A stretch of 64,000 nucleotides of DNA from Treponema sp. (lineage in GTDB: Bacteria > Spirochaetota > Spirochaetia > Treponematales > Treponemataceae), in assembly GCA_017934745.1 (NCBI GenBank), contig JAGBIY010000064.1:62001-126000 (forward strand), given 5' to 3'. The notes below the pieces were generated by a model. That model did no database searches. It saw only the letters and a program-made list of their open reading frames with translations, and had not been told where the DNA came from. The translations under genes were made by a program, and so were the position numbers. Position 1 is the stretch's first letter. Every line of letters begins with the position of its first letter. Of the stretch, positions 1 to 9,148 are shown one piece after another.

Positions 1-370
1 GCTCGAAGTCGCATCCCTTTATGGTCTGCTGCAGAGCCTGCGTCCCTTCAAAAAAGAAAGAGGAGTGCCGAGCGTCGAAATCTAAGCGGTATGAGACATC
101 GGCCTCCGGGGGGAAGACAGAGCGGACCTTCTCGTAGGTGTCCATGAAATCGTGCATTTCAAGTCCCTCACCGAGAACGTCCTCCATGATGGCGAAGTTG
201 CCGCCGTAGTAGATTCTCGCCTTCATGTTCATCGCGTCGATCATCCCCTTGCTCACGAATATGGCGGTCAAAGAAACCGCGACTCCGAACATGCAGACAA
301 GGAAGAGAGAGCGGTACTGCGACTTCCTGAAAAAAAGCGAACGCACTGCCAACTTGAACTGGTACATCAT
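1..370 (-). CDS. FtsX-like ABC transporter permease, 5' part only
   Basis: This is the first 123 codons of a gene that runs off the left edge; no in-frame stop occurs in the visible part. It starts ATG-ATG and overlaps the stop of the next upstream permease in an ATGA arrangement, so the two are translated together. The N-terminus has a basic stretch (FKLAVRSLFFRKSQYRSL) and one hydrophobic segment (LFLVCMFGVAVSLTAIFV), then a soluble region, as in MacB/LolC-type permeases whose first helix precedes a large extracytoplasmic domain. With its neighbour it probably forms one heterodimeric ABC permease working on envelope lipids, lipoproteins or export. The matching ATPase is not in the window. 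Confidence 0.75.
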   Translation of the reverse strand, partial: MMYQFKLAVRSLFFRKSQYRSLFLVCMFGVAVSLTAIFVSKGMIDAMNMKARIYYGGNFAIMEDVLGEGLEMHDFMDTYEKVRSVFPPEADVSYRLDFDARHSSFFFEGTQALQQTIKGCDFE

Positions 371-1797
371 TTTGCCCCCTGCATGGCCTGCACAGGCCGT
401 ATCTTCAACGCCGTCACGACAGGATAGACCCATGCCACCAGTCCTATGAAGACGGACAGCAAGAAAGACCAAAACAAATTTGAGAATTTCAGCTGGGTGA
501 CAAGTTTTTCGCCTCCGAAAAGCTGGACAAGGAAACTGTTCCCGATGGAAATCTCGGCCGCGCTGACACAGACGGAGAGGACAGAGCCGAGGACGCAGCC
601 GAGGACGCCGGCCGTTATGGCCATCATGAGGGTCTCCGCCATGCACTCGACCGAGATGTATCTCTTGTTCGCCCCAATGGCGCGCATCGTACCTATCTCC
701 CTTATCCTGTCAAGGACGTTTATGACGAGAGTGTTGTTTATGACGATGAATCCCGCGAACAGGATTATCATGATTCCGAAATTCAAAATTAGGCGCAGGA
801 TGAACAGGTAGAAAGCGGTGCTGCCGGCGGAGCTTCTCCATCCGACGGCCTCGACGTCCCACCCCTTCTCTTTGAAGGTCCTGTTGAGACGCTTTATTGT
901 GGAATTCGTCTCTTTTGAATCATGAAGCTTGCAGACCAAAAAATTCCAGGAGGTGCTCTCGGAATAAGACTTCATTATCGCCTCCACCTCCTCGGAAGAG
1001 ACGGACACGACATCCTCGACGACAGTCTCCGACAAGTCGCTCGCGTCCCCGAACATGTCGTCCAAATCGGCGAAATCGTCAAGGAATTCCTCTTTTTCGT
1101 CGGACAGTTGGACGGAATCGGACGAAGCCATGTCGGAGATGTCGAATAGGGAACGGACGGTCTCTGGATTCACGAGCACGATTTTTTCCATGACGGAATT
1201 CTCGACGGAATAATGGTAGATGCCGGTGACGGGAACGGCCCTCACGCGGGAAGACAGCCCCGCGTCGACCACGAATTCTATCTGGTCGCCGAGCGAGACT
1301 CCAAGTTTGTCGGCGTAGTCGCGCGTTATCATCGCCCCCTTCGCGCCGGAAGCCCACGCGCCGCCCTCCTCCATTATTATGGAAGACATCGACGAAAGAT
1401 ATTCGGAAGCCTGGACACCGAACACATACACGACATAGTTCCTGTCCTCCGTGTGGAGCACCGTGCGCCCCGAAAGCTGTGGAAGAGCCGCCGAAACTGA
1501 GCTGTCGGAAGAAACGCAGCCGAGCACGTCCTTGAACGGGAACAGAGTCGGATTCTTGGAAAGTTTTCCGGTGACAGGAGTCTCGTCCCCGAAAAGGCTC
1601 AGCGAGTTCTTGTTCTTCGGGCGAACAACGACGTCCCCGGTGAAACTGTTCCTGAAAGTCTCCTCGACACCGTTCTCCGTACTGTCGAACACGGCATTGG
1701 TGGCGACGAGAAGCATTATAGAAAAAGCGACAAAAAGGATTATAACGAAAGAACTTTTTTTCGATATGACATTTTTCCAAGCGAGATGCAACAACAT
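367..1797 (-). CDS. FtsX-like ABC transporter permease
   Basis: The protein has an N-terminal helix (SFVIILFVAFSIMLLVATNAVF), a long extracytoplasmic domain of about 290 residues (MacB periplasmic-core type, with an acidic insert rich in D, E and S near residues 230-275), and three C-terminal helices typical of FtsX permeases, containing the LDRIREIGTMRAIGA coupling motif. Such proteins pair with a LolD/MacB-like ATPase to move lipoproteins or other envelope molecules or to control cell-wall enzymes. An upstream in-frame TTG (1815) is possible, but ATG at 1797 is preferred because promoter-like hexamers lie directly before it. Not obviously part of the glycan cluster that follows. Confidence 0.8.
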   Translation of the reverse strand: MLLHLAWKNVISKKSSFVIILFVAFSIMLLVATNAVFDSTENGVEETFRNSFTGDVVVRPKNKNSLSLFGDETPVTGKLSKNPTLFPFKDVLGCVSSDSSVSAALPQLSGRTVLHTEDRNYVVYVFGVQASEYLSSMSSIIMEEGGAWASGAKGAMITRDYADKLGVSLGDQIEFVVDAGLSSRVRAVPVTGIYHYSVENSVMEKIVLVNPETVRSLFDISDMASSDSVQLSDEKEEFLDDFADLDDMFGDASDLSETVVEDVVSVSSEEVEAIMKSYSESTSWNFLVCKLHDSKETNSTIKRLNRTFKEKGWDVEAVGWRSSAGSTAFYLFILRLILNFGIMIILFAGFIVINNTLVINVLDRIREIGTMRAIGANKRYISVECMAETLMMAITAGVLGCVLGSVLSVCVSAAEISIGNSFLVQLFGGEKLVTQLKFSNLFWSFLLSVFIGLVAWVYPVVTALKIRPVQAMQGAK

Positions 1798-1805
1798 AGT
1801 ATTCA

Positions 1806-1834
1806 AGTTTATCAAAAAAGAAACCTGCTAGCAA
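1806..1834 (-). promoter_or_regulatory. Putative promoter for the FtsX-type operon
   Basis: Reading leftward: TTGCTA (1829-1834), a 17-bp spacer, TAAACT (1806-1811), then only 8 nt to the ATG at 1797, with no clear Shine-Dalgarno between. If used, the transcript would be leaderless or nearly so. The hexamers match consensus only partly. Confidence 0.35.
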
Positions 1835-1873
1835 TGTTGGAGCGCCGCGCATAAACTACAATGAAAAGGGATA

Positions 1874-2708
1874 TCACTTGAACACCTTGTGCCAAAGCCA
1901 CGCGCATGCGCCGTAAAGGGTGCGGTGTCGAGTGTTGAGGATGAGGCCGTGGAGTTCAGCGAGTTTCTCCCGCTGGGTGCGAAGCTCATTCTGTGATTCA
2001 ACGAGCGCTTGTTGGAGGGCGGAAATGTCTTCATCGATTTTGATGTAGTCAAAGGCAAGGAAAAGCGGGCGTGCATCATCACTGATTCCAGCATCTTTTG
2101 GAGAAATAGAAGGCTCATTGGATATGAATTCGATTACATTGTCATGTTTTATAACTTCGTTCGGAATTTTTATGCGTATCTCATGATTCTTTGATTCTGC
2201 CTTGAATGAGAAGATTTCCCAACCGTTTATGCGTATTTGGACTATTCGCTCGGAGTTGAATGTGTGACAAGAGAAACTTAGATACTTGTTGAAAAACATC
2301 TGTTCAAAATCTGGAGCGAAAAGATGAATCTTACAATTGTCGCAAGTCCATCGTCCGAAATCTTCAAGAGGATAAAATCCTTCGAGAAGAATACCTGATG
2401 TAGAAGGTTGTAGCATATTCGTTCCCGGTGTATAAGGGGCATTTGCGCGTCCTACAAAATTTTTCACACTTGATTTCAGCATGGCTCTTACATTCTTGTC
2501 ATAAGCTGCGCATAAATCATAAAGAGTCAATCCATATTTTCTGGAAAACAAATCATCAAATAAAGATAACTGTTCTTGTGCTGCATTTTTTGTACACTGA
2601 TTTTAAATGGTCAATAAAAGGAATATATACTTTCTGTCTGTTCTTTATCAGTTCTCTTGACCCTCGGTATTTCGCTTCAAAAGCAAAATAAAAATCGTCT
2701 TTTGCCAT
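1874..2708 (-). pseudogene. Remnant of a WbdD-type SAM methyltransferase/glycan protein, core deleted and frameshifted
   Basis: The start (ATG 2708, RBS AGGAG) gives an N-terminus, AFEAKYRGSRELIKNRQ, which I recognise from the front of O-antigen-type SAM methyltransferases. The glycine-rich SAM-binding core that should follow is absent: the frame stops after about 50 codons, and a second frame picks up near 2590 with a LSLFDDLFSRKYGLTLYDLC region, a beta-rich domain (about 110 residues) and a coiled-coil tail. Taking one base from the A6 run (T6 on the given strand, 2586-2591) would join both frames. So I see a deletion of the catalytic part plus an out-of-frame junction. The 225-residue downstream piece could still be translated from an internal start. 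It lies first in the AT-rich glycan operon region. Confidence 0.6.
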
Positions 2709-2733
2709 TTTTTCTCCTTTTGTTATATTTTTC

Positions 2734-3441
2734 TCACCCCACACAGTATGGGTCAATCTGGCTCACGCTCTCGTCCATGTCCAGCCATGCCCGGGCGACC
2801 GCCAAATCCAAGCCGTCATCTATGTCGATGGCGGTGCGCTTGTCGATTATGAAGCGGTATGGATTACGGCCGTGGAAATACGCCCACTCAATCATCTTTT
2901 TTCGTGGTGCCAACAGAATTCCGTCCGTTACGATGTACAGATTCGGAAGCTGCTGTGACGGAACATGCTTCAGCCCCAGCTCATAATTCACAGGTCCTTT
3001 CTCATCCCAAAGATACCGCTTTATCACCTCAAAAGAGACAAGCGAGTCAAAGCCATCGTTCAAGGCTTTCGGGTATTCTGCAATCGCCGCACGGTATGTC
3101 TTGGGGAACACAAGCGGGCTTGTGCAGGTCGCCCACAGGATATGCTCGCCCCCGACGCTCTCTGCCACATGGCGAACAACCTCACCAAAAGTCTTGGTCT
3201 TCTCGTCGCAGTATTCAGGGGCTCGCTTATGAGTGAGAGCACCGGCACTCTTCGCCATGGAGAGCATCATATCCGAGTCCGATGAAACCACTATCCGGCT
3301 TATTTCATCGACTTTCTTGAGCTGCTCGATTTTGTTCAGAAGCAGATTCGTTCCCGCAAAAGGGGCTACATTCTTGTTCTTGAGTCTGCGGCTTCCCTCG
3401 CGCACAGGAATGACGGCCGTTATGTCCATTTTTTCCATCAT
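2734..3441 (-). CDS. CMP-sugar (NeuA/KdsB-like) cytidylyltransferase
   Basis: The N-terminal AVIPVREGSRRLKNKN loop is the CTP-binding signature of CMP-N-acylneuraminate/CMP-Kdo synthetases; SDSD and the later DIDDGLDL acidic motif near the C-terminus fit metal binding in this family. It would activate an acidic nine- or eight-carbon sugar (sialic-like, legionaminic-like or Kdo-like) with CTP in the cytoplasm. Start ATG 3441 has a strong RBS (GGAGG) and overlaps the stop of the preceding paralogue in ATGA form. About 235 residues, normal for the family. It is the second of two tandem synthetases, so two different sugars, or one tailored step, may be served. Donor identity cannot be read from sequence. 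Confidence 0.8.
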   Translation of the reverse strand: MMEKMDITAVIPVREGSRRLKNKNVAPFAGTNLLLNKIEQLKKVDEISRIVVSSDSDMMLSMAKSAGALTHKRAPEYCDEKTKTFGEVVRHVAESVGGEHILWATCTSPLVFPKTYRAAIAEYPKALNDGFDSLVSFEVIKRYLWDEKGPVNYELGLKHVPSQQLPNLYIVTDGILLAPRKKMIEWAYFHGRNPYRFIIDKRTAIDIDDGLDLAVARAWLDMDESVSQIDPYCVG

Positions 3442-4163
3442 GCGGCCTCCTTTCCAAATCTGGAAGCGCATGAGGTAAAATTTACTATACTTTCGTACCC
3501 CCCCCCGTGCAATTTTCTATATGCAAACTCTGCAAAATCAAAGTCAATCTGATTATCAATGTCCGTCGCTTCGATTTCGTCTATGTTGAATATGAGAGGG
3601 CTGTAGCCGACCACATTTTTACACTCAATCATTTTTTCTTTACTAATTACACTGATTGCAAAATTCAAGGCAGAGATGTCTGGCAAATCTTGGCTGCGAG
3701 GCTGATGTCTCAAATCATAATTCAGAGGAAGATTATCTTTGAACAAAAATTCCTTTATTAGATGTGCAGAGTTCAGCGAGTCGTGGCGACAGGAATTCCT
3801 AAAATATGTCTCTACGGCATTGCAAATCGTTTCATCATGGATAAGAGGATTTGTCACATTTATATAGGCGATTATATCCGTGTCAATATTCTCTGCCATA
3901 TTTTTATAAACATCGCTCATGGAGACTGTGTTAGATGCATATTTTTCGTCACGCCTCACCGCTTTACAGTCTAAATCTGCTGCGATTTTCAGCATTGCTT
4001 CATCGTTTGAGTTTACTACAACTTCATCGAATATACCGATTCGCTTTAATTGGTTGATTTTCAGTTCAAGCAGATTGCTTCCTGCGAAAGGTCGGATATT
4101 CTTATTTTCAACCCTTACCGAGCCAGATCGCACTGCGATGAGAGCCTTGATTTTTTGCTTCAT
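3438..4163 (-). CDS. CMP-sugar (NeuA/KdsB-like) cytidylyltransferase with 3' poly-G tract
   Basis: Same family as its downstream neighbour: ALIAVRSGSVRVENKN forms the nucleotide loop, NSND the strand end, and EATDIDNQIDFDFAE the C-terminal acidic motif. The last 22 codons follow a run of nine G (GGG GGG GGG = Gly-Gly-Gly). In the present register the protein ends AASRFGKEAA-type and its TGA overlaps the next ATG. One G fewer would end the protein about five codons after the tract. One G more would open the frame straight into the second synthetase. The gene also overlaps the upstream GT gene (stop 4160), so it sits inside one operon. Sugar specificity unknown. Confidence 0.8.
   Translation of the reverse strand: MKQKIKALIAVRSGSVRVENKNIRPFAGSNLLELKINQLKRIGIFDEVVVNSNDEAMLKIAADLDCKAVRRDEKYASNTVSMSDVYKNMAENIDTDIIAYINVTNPLIHDETICNAVETYFRNSCRHDSLNSAHLIKEFLFKDNLPLNYDLRHQPRSQDLPDISALNFAISVISKEKMIECKNVVGYSPLIFNIDEIEATDIDNQIDFDFAEFAYRKLHGGGYESIVNFTSCASRFGKEAA
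3498..3506. repeat. C9 homopolymer (G9 in the coding strand)
   Basis: Nine consecutive C on the given strand inside the 3' end of the first CMP-sugar synthetase. It is the longest G/C homopolymer I noticed in the window, in an otherwise AT-rich gene. Slipped-strand change by one base alters the reading frame and the link to the next gene. Confidence 0.9.
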
Positions 4164-5737
4164 TTTGGTTCTTCTCCTTCTAACTCCAATGAATAAAGTT
4201 CCACCTTTGATATTGACTCATTCTTCAAAAATATTTCCAGATCTTTTACTCTTTTATCCAAATTGAATTTTAAAATAATTTTACTATTTGATAGATCCGA
4301 AACAACATTTAGGCGTTCCTTTCCGCCAAGATAGTAGACGGAGAAAAATAAGTTTTTCAAATTTTTCCCCCTTATGGTTACTTCATATTTTCCCTCTGGA
4401 ACTTTCCAATACGGACCAAATGAAAAACCTTCAGGATTTATGATTCTGCATCCATCTCTGTCAAACGCATTTGTGGAATAAATATTGTCATGAAAAACGA
4501 AAGATTTTTTACGAAGATTTTCTTTTTTTATATTTTGATTTGAAAGGATATAATTAAGGCGCTTGCTACTTACAATTTTTAGCAATTTTTTGTTCAAACC
4601 ACGATTTTTAATATAGTAATCAAGATGTTTTGTATAAATTTCTATTTCTGTTGGATTTGTTAGTCTCCAAAAAATATAGTCAGGATTTCTAACTAATTGC
4701 CATGGAACAAAATATGCAAATGTAACGAAATTTATAAATTCAATCGGTGCTATATTTTCTCTTAAATCTGCAATGCCAGAGTTTGCCATGAATGAAAATG
4801 GGGATTCTCCATATGAACATGATGTTCGTCCAAGCAACATAGCATCAAAACTCATATTTGAATGAACGCTGGCGATTCTTTTACAGGATAGAATAAATTC
4901 AATTGTATTTTCTTCATCATTTCTAGAACGGAACCTGTATTCGTTTTCTGAATAAAAGCGCTCTATATCTATTTTTATTTCTCCGGGAGTAAAAAGACCA
5001 TCAGAAGCTGTAACTGAATTTATTTCAGGTACGCATACTCCAAGTTGCTTTTCGATTTTAGCACTATCAATGTTGTCAAGAAAATTGAGTCCATAAGAAG
5101 TCAAAAAAAGGGAGAGGATTTCCTTTCGTGTGAAATAAGAATTTTTGTTATTCGAATTCTCAATCAAGAATTTTTTATAACGCTTCTCCAATTCTCCTTT
5201 TGAATATGCTTTTTCAAAATCAAAATATCCAGATTGAATATAAAGAGGGGGGCGAAAAGAAGTCTGCTCATTGAAAATAACTTTTATTCCTCGTTCCGCA
5301 GCGACGGTTCTCAAAGATTCTGTACAGTAGAAGCATAGAACAGCTGCAATTTTATCATTGTAGTCGCTTTCAATTTTATCAAATAATTCTCTGACAAGCA
5401 CAATAAGTTTATTATTGTTGTTTTTTACGATATCAATCCAACATGCAAATTGACTTGGATAATCGGAAACTAAGTCATAATCAAATTCTGATGAAATGCT
5501 GTATTCTCCAGAAAAATTATAATCATCGTTCAAATTCACTGATAAGCCATTTTTTAGATAGTTCATATAGTTTTTGTCAGATAGAAACTTTTTTGATTCA
5601 TCGAAATATCGCTGATGTGCAACTATTGGATAATTATTCTTTATGCACATCTCAAGATAAAAATGAAAAATGGAAAGAGAATTAAATTCATTTCCTTTCG
5701 ATGCGTCCAAATCATAAATAAATGGAACTATAAGCAT
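4160..5737 (-). CDS. Putative KpsC/KpsS- or GT99-like (Kdo-type) sugar transferase with C-terminal beta module
   Basis: 525 residues. The central part has the stretch SVHSNMSFDAMLLGRTSCSY followed by GESPFSFM, which resembles the donor-site motif of capsule beta-Kdo transferases (serine, then E/DA-L-LG, then YG-PF). FNEQTSFRPPLY earlier is also reminiscent of GT99-like enzymes. Adjacent CMP-sugar synthetases make a CMP-sugar donor likely. The last 110 residues form a separate beta-rich module (NPEGFSFGPYWKVPEGKY, then alternating strands) that recurs at the end of the GT-C protein at 9149-11125, presumably a carbohydrate-binding or anchoring domain. RBS AGGAG precedes ATG 5737. Family assignment is from motif resemblance and is moderate at best. 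Confidence 0.5.
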   Translation of the reverse strand: MLIVPFIYDLDASKGNEFNSLSIFHFYLEMCIKNNYPIVAHQRYFDESKKFLSDKNYMNYLKNGLSVNLNDDYNFSGEYSISSEFDYDLVSDYPSQFACWIDIVKNNNNKLIVLVRELFDKIESDYNDKIAAVLCFYCTESLRTVAAERGIKVIFNEQTSFRPPLYIQSGYFDFEKAYSKGELEKRYKKFLIENSNNKNSYFTRKEILSLFLTSYGLNFLDNIDSAKIEKQLGVCVPEINSVTASDGLFTPGEIKIDIERFYSENEYRFRSRNDEENTIEFILSCKRIASVHSNMSFDAMLLGRTSCSYGESPFSFMANSGIADLRENIAPIEFINFVTFAYFVPWQLVRNPDYIFWRLTNPTEIEIYTKHLDYYIKNRGLNKKLLKIVSSKRLNYILSNQNIKKENLRKKSFVFHDNIYSTNAFDRDGCRIINPEGFSFGPYWKVPEGKYEVTIRGKNLKNLFFSVYYLGGKERLNVVSDLSNSKIILKFNLDKRVKDLEIFLKNESISKVELYSLELEGEEPK

Positions 5738-5749
5738 GTAAATCTCCTG

Positions 5750-6799
5750 TTACATTCCGACAATTCTAATGTTGCTGATAGCCATGCCTTTTACGCTGTT
5801 AATTACAAATTCAACATCATAAGCAATCTCATCTACAATATTAAACTCAACTCTATTTTCACCTGAAACCAACTTTTCGGAAAAAATTTCATTTTTTCCA
5901 GAATCACTAGTTATTCTAAAAAAAGCATCTTCTTGAAGATTAGAAATGGTAAACATAACCATATAGGATCCACTGAATAGGTTAATATACGGCCCATACA
6001 TAATTCCATTTTCAGAAAGAATTATTTTCTCCGTTGTTTTCTTTGCATTTTGATTTACATGCATAAAAGACATAAAGATTGCAGAAACCTCTGCTATAGA
6101 TGTTGAAGAGTAATTCTTACCAGATATATCATCCTCTACAATAAAAGTTTTCTTAATTTTTGCAGGATTACCGGCATATAAAGACGAAGGCTCAATTCTT
6201 GTATGGGGTATAACAACAGAGCCTGCAGCAACAACAGCGTTGTCACCAATTTCGCATGGCCCAAGAATAATACATCCACTTCCGAGCCAGACACCTTTCC
6301 CTATATGAATATCATTTTTAGTAGCAATAGCACTTTTTCTATCTTGTCCTGATTTTTTGATATCGTGCGAGCCTGTTAAAATCGCAACATTTTGCCCTGT
6401 AAAAGAATAATCCCCTATGAAAATATCGCCTGAATCAGTATTAAGAAGTGTGTTGCACAAATTAGTTCCATGTCCAAGATGTACTTTGTCCCATGTCCCC
6501 CAAATTTGAGCCTGATTTAATAACGCACATGACAAATCTTCTCTCCACTTGGCATCAGAGAGAAGATTATTTGAGAAGTTTTTGTATGATTGCTTATCTA
6601 GTCTTTGTGATAGTGAAGTAAGTTGTTTTTCATATTCAATTGCTTTTTCAAAAAGTTCCTTCAACCTTTCAGAAAAGATATTCTGACTATAAATAAGATT
6701 CAAAATATCGCCCTTTGTTTTTAAGGATTCTTCCTGAAAGAGATTTTTGATTTTAGATTTTATCCATCTTTTTAATTTTTGTTTAAAAGGAAAATACAT
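5750..6799 (-). CDS. Hexapeptide-repeat (LbH) acetyltransferase with C-terminal beta module
   Basis: Residues ~90-220 form a left-handed beta-helix of hexapeptide turns ending in the canonical GSGCIILGPCEIGDNAVVAA and YAGNPAKIKK, the mark of NeuD/WbbJ/maltose-type O-acetyltransferases using acetyl-CoA. The likely catalytic His is in LTGSHDI. An N-terminal ~85-residue coiled or helical region precedes it, and ~90 beta-rich residues follow (GIMYGPYINLFSGSY), resembling in layout the modules at the ends of neighbouring enzymes. RBS GGAG before ATG 6799. It probably O-acetylates a sugar of the same glycan in the cytoplasm. An N-acetyltransferase role cannot be excluded. Confidence 0.8.
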   Translation of the reverse strand: MYFPFKQKLKRWIKSKIKNLFQEESLKTKGDILNLIYSQNIFSERLKELFEKAIEYEKQLTSLSQRLDKQSYKNFSNNLLSDAKWREDLSCALLNQAQIWGTWDKVHLGHGTNLCNTLLNTDSGDIFIGDYSFTGQNVAILTGSHDIKKSGQDRKSAIATKNDIHIGKGVWLGSGCIILGPCEIGDNAVVAAGSVVIPHTRIEPSSLYAGNPAKIKKTFIVEDDISGKNYSSTSIAEVSAIFMSFMHVNQNAKKTTEKIILSENGIMYGPYINLFSGSYMVMFTISNLQEDAFFRITSDSGKNEIFSEKLVSGENRVEFNIVDEIAYDVEFVINSVKGMAISNIRIVGM

Positions 6800-6895
6800 A
6801 TGACTCCTATTTACCGCACCACAGGCATAGCCTGTGGATTTCTTTGGTATAAAAAAAACAAGAAAACAACTAAAACTGTTATTAATTGGTCAGAG

Positions 6896-9130
6896 CTACC
6901 TTTTTATTGCTCTGTACACCCTCTTTGTGAATTTACGAATAAAACTTGGAGTTATTGCCTGTAGACACTTAAAAAACAGACTTTGCTTTATTCTTGTCTT
7001 AAAATTGCAAGGTTCAGCAGGCTCAGTTTTAACGGATTGCTCGTTAGAAGCTTTTACAAAACCTGCAATTAGATTCAAGCGCAAAGTTGGAGTCTCTTTG
7101 ATGTATCGTGCATTTTTTGAAAACGGATAATCCATTTTTACAGCAGCATCTTCTGAATTAAAAATTCCGTTATCTAATATATTGTCAAAGAACACAATAT
7201 TTTTTACAAAATCAGTAAAACAATAATCATTTCTAAAATTGATATTTTTTGACAATTCTTCGGCAATTATGTTGACTTGTTGTGGGAATTCAAATGAGAC
7301 AATATCTATGCATTTTGAGACCCATGTAAGTGTCGAATATGAAGGTGTTGCGCCTAAAAACATTTTTCCAGCTCTGAAAGTCCGTAAATGTCGTTTAGTG
7401 TACAATTTTGGATAGTTATAATCACAATAGGTACCATAGGTTTCAAATTCTGAGAAAGAGTGATCGATTTTTGAAAAATCAGTTTTTTCTATAATTACTT
7501 CAAAAAAAGATTTTTCATTAGTTTTGATAGAATTTAACATCTCTTGGACAATAGATGTTTTAAAAAGCATATGTTCAGCAATAAACGATTCTGGCTCTTT
7601 TTTTTCAAGAGAAAACAAATTTCTTATTGTTGAAAAATATGGTTCAACAAATTCTGGTTTCATGTCAAAAAAAGGCTTTCCAGTCTTTTCATCAACCATA
7701 TTGATTTCATTTAGAGGAATACTATCTGCGTCCCATGTCAAATAATATTCATCCTTGCAAACGAAAGAATAACTAAGCTTTAAGAACTGTTGCAAATACC
7801 ACCCTGCAAGCTTTTCATCAACTCCATTTTTGAAAAGCAACTCCTTTATATGTGCAAAATTCAATTCTGGAAAAAGAGAATCCTCATCTATAAAGCTTAT
7901 GTCTTGAAAATGATGTACCTTTTCCTTCAATCCTTTTTGAGATACGACTATTATTCGTTTGGGTTTGAGATTTCTTTTTATAAAAGTCAAATTGACCTTC
8001 AAGATATCCCAATCAGCGGCTTTTATAGCAATTACAACATCATAAACATTTCTTTGTTTTGAAAATTGTATATTTTTTTTCAATAAATCTATGACTTTCG
8101 AAAAGCGTGCGAATATTTTCTCTTCAGTTAGCTCCGATAATACTTGTGCCTGTTTTTCAAGAACTTTTGCCTTAAAAACAGAATCAGTCCGCAAATTCTC
8201 AATTACCTTGGATACGAATTCAGGTTCCTTTGAGTTTAAAAGAACCCCGCCTCCTCTCAAAGTATCGCTGATTGCGCTTGAATTGTAGGCTATGACAGGA
8301 ATATTGAAATGCATTGCTTCGATAAGTGGCATTCCATAACCTTCATGCTCACTCATGCAAACAAAAAAATCAGCAGTTTTATAGTATGCCAATAAATCTG
8401 CAAACGGAATTTGGCGAGTCAAAACAACATCATCAACTGATAGCTCAGATATAAGATTTTCAAGGTAATCGATATATTTTTGACTTCCGTTTCCCGCTAA
8501 TATCAATCTGGAATTTTGGTTAAATTTTTTTTTGTAGTATGAAAAAAACTTAATCAAGTCATCCTGCTTTTTATGAGGTGACAATCTACCGACAAACAGA
8601 AAATTTGTCTTTCCATCATTGTACTTTTTTAGAATATGAGAACTAGGTTCTTTCTTAAAGTCACTGGAAGAAATGAGTGGAGGTATAACAAAAATCTTGC
8701 TTTCGTCAAATCCAAGATTAACCAAATCGCTCTTGTTGAATTCTGAATCACAAATCGAATAATCAAAAAAAGAGAGGTTGTCTTTTAATTCCAGTAATCC
8801 ATCATTGCAAGCTTCTGCTATAGGCTCATCAAAGTCAACCAGTAAATCAGGAGGCGTTATATTATGGTAAACAAGAACTTTAATCCCCTTGTATAAGCAA
8901 ACCTCATTATTCAGAGGAGTCCCTATGCACAAGTGATACATGATTACATCTTCGTCAGATAAATTTCGTAGTATATCCAAAGGCTCTATATATTCATCTT
9001 TCTTGTCTATGAGCCGTGCTACGATATTGCTCTGAACATTTAACCTTTTTGTAAACTTGTAAAAATTCAAAGCAATATTGGCAACTGCATTTCCACTGTT
9101 ATAGTAGTCTAAAACCTGTATAATCTTCAT
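6896..9130 (-). CDS. Bifunctional glycosyltransferase: GT4 domain fused to DUF6492-like domain
   Basis: 744 residues with two enzymatic halves. Residues 1-~365: GT-B enzyme of GT4 type, with FVGRLSPHKKQDDLI (donor loop), and SEHEGYGMPLIEAMHFNIPV, the E-x7-E nucleotide-sugar motif. Residues ~375-700: a GT-A-like domain (DVVIAIKAADWDILKVNL start, YYLTWDADSIPL with the D-x-D, later HMLFKT) that resembles DUF6492. One chain could therefore add two successive sugars. A short basic tail (TPSFIRKFTKRVYRAIKR) could touch the membrane. It stands in the AT-rich operon between the GT-C gene and the acetyltransferase. Confidence 0.75.
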   Translation of the reverse strand: MKIIQVLDYYNSGNAVANIALNFYKFTKRLNVQSNIVARLIDKKDEYIEPLDILRNLSDEDVIMYHLCIGTPLNNEVCLYKGIKVLVYHNITPPDLLVDFDEPIAEACNDGLLELKDNLSFFDYSICDSEFNKSDLVNLGFDESKIFVIPPLISSSDFKKEPSSHILKKYNDGKTNFLFVGRLSPHKKQDDLIKFFSYYKKKFNQNSRLILAGNGSQKYIDYLENLISELSVDDVVLTRQIPFADLLAYYKTADFFVCMSEHEGYGMPLIEAMHFNIPVIAYNSSAISDTLRGGGVLLNSKEPEFVSKVIENLRTDSVFKAKVLEKQAQVLSELTEEKIFARFSKVIDLLKKNIQFSKQRNVYDVVIAIKAADWDILKVNLTFIKRNLKPKRIIVVSQKGLKEKVHHFQDISFIDEDSLFPELNFAHIKELLFKNGVDEKLAGWYLQQFLKLSYSFVCKDEYYLTWDADSIPLNEINMVDEKTGKPFFDMKPEFVEPYFSTIRNLFSLEKKEPESFIAEHMLFKTSIVQEMLNSIKTNEKSFFEVIIEKTDFSKIDHSFSEFETYGTYCDYNYPKLYTKRHLRTFRAGKMFLGATPSYSTLTWVSKCIDIVSFEFPQQVNIIAEELSKNINFRNDYCFTDFVKNIVFFDNILDNGIFNSEDAAVKMDYPFSKNARYIKETPTLRLNLIAGFVKASNEQSVKTEPAEPCNFKTRIKQSLFFKCLQAITPSFIRKFTKRVYRAIKR

Positions 9131-9148
9131 CTTCTCTTCTCATTTTGT

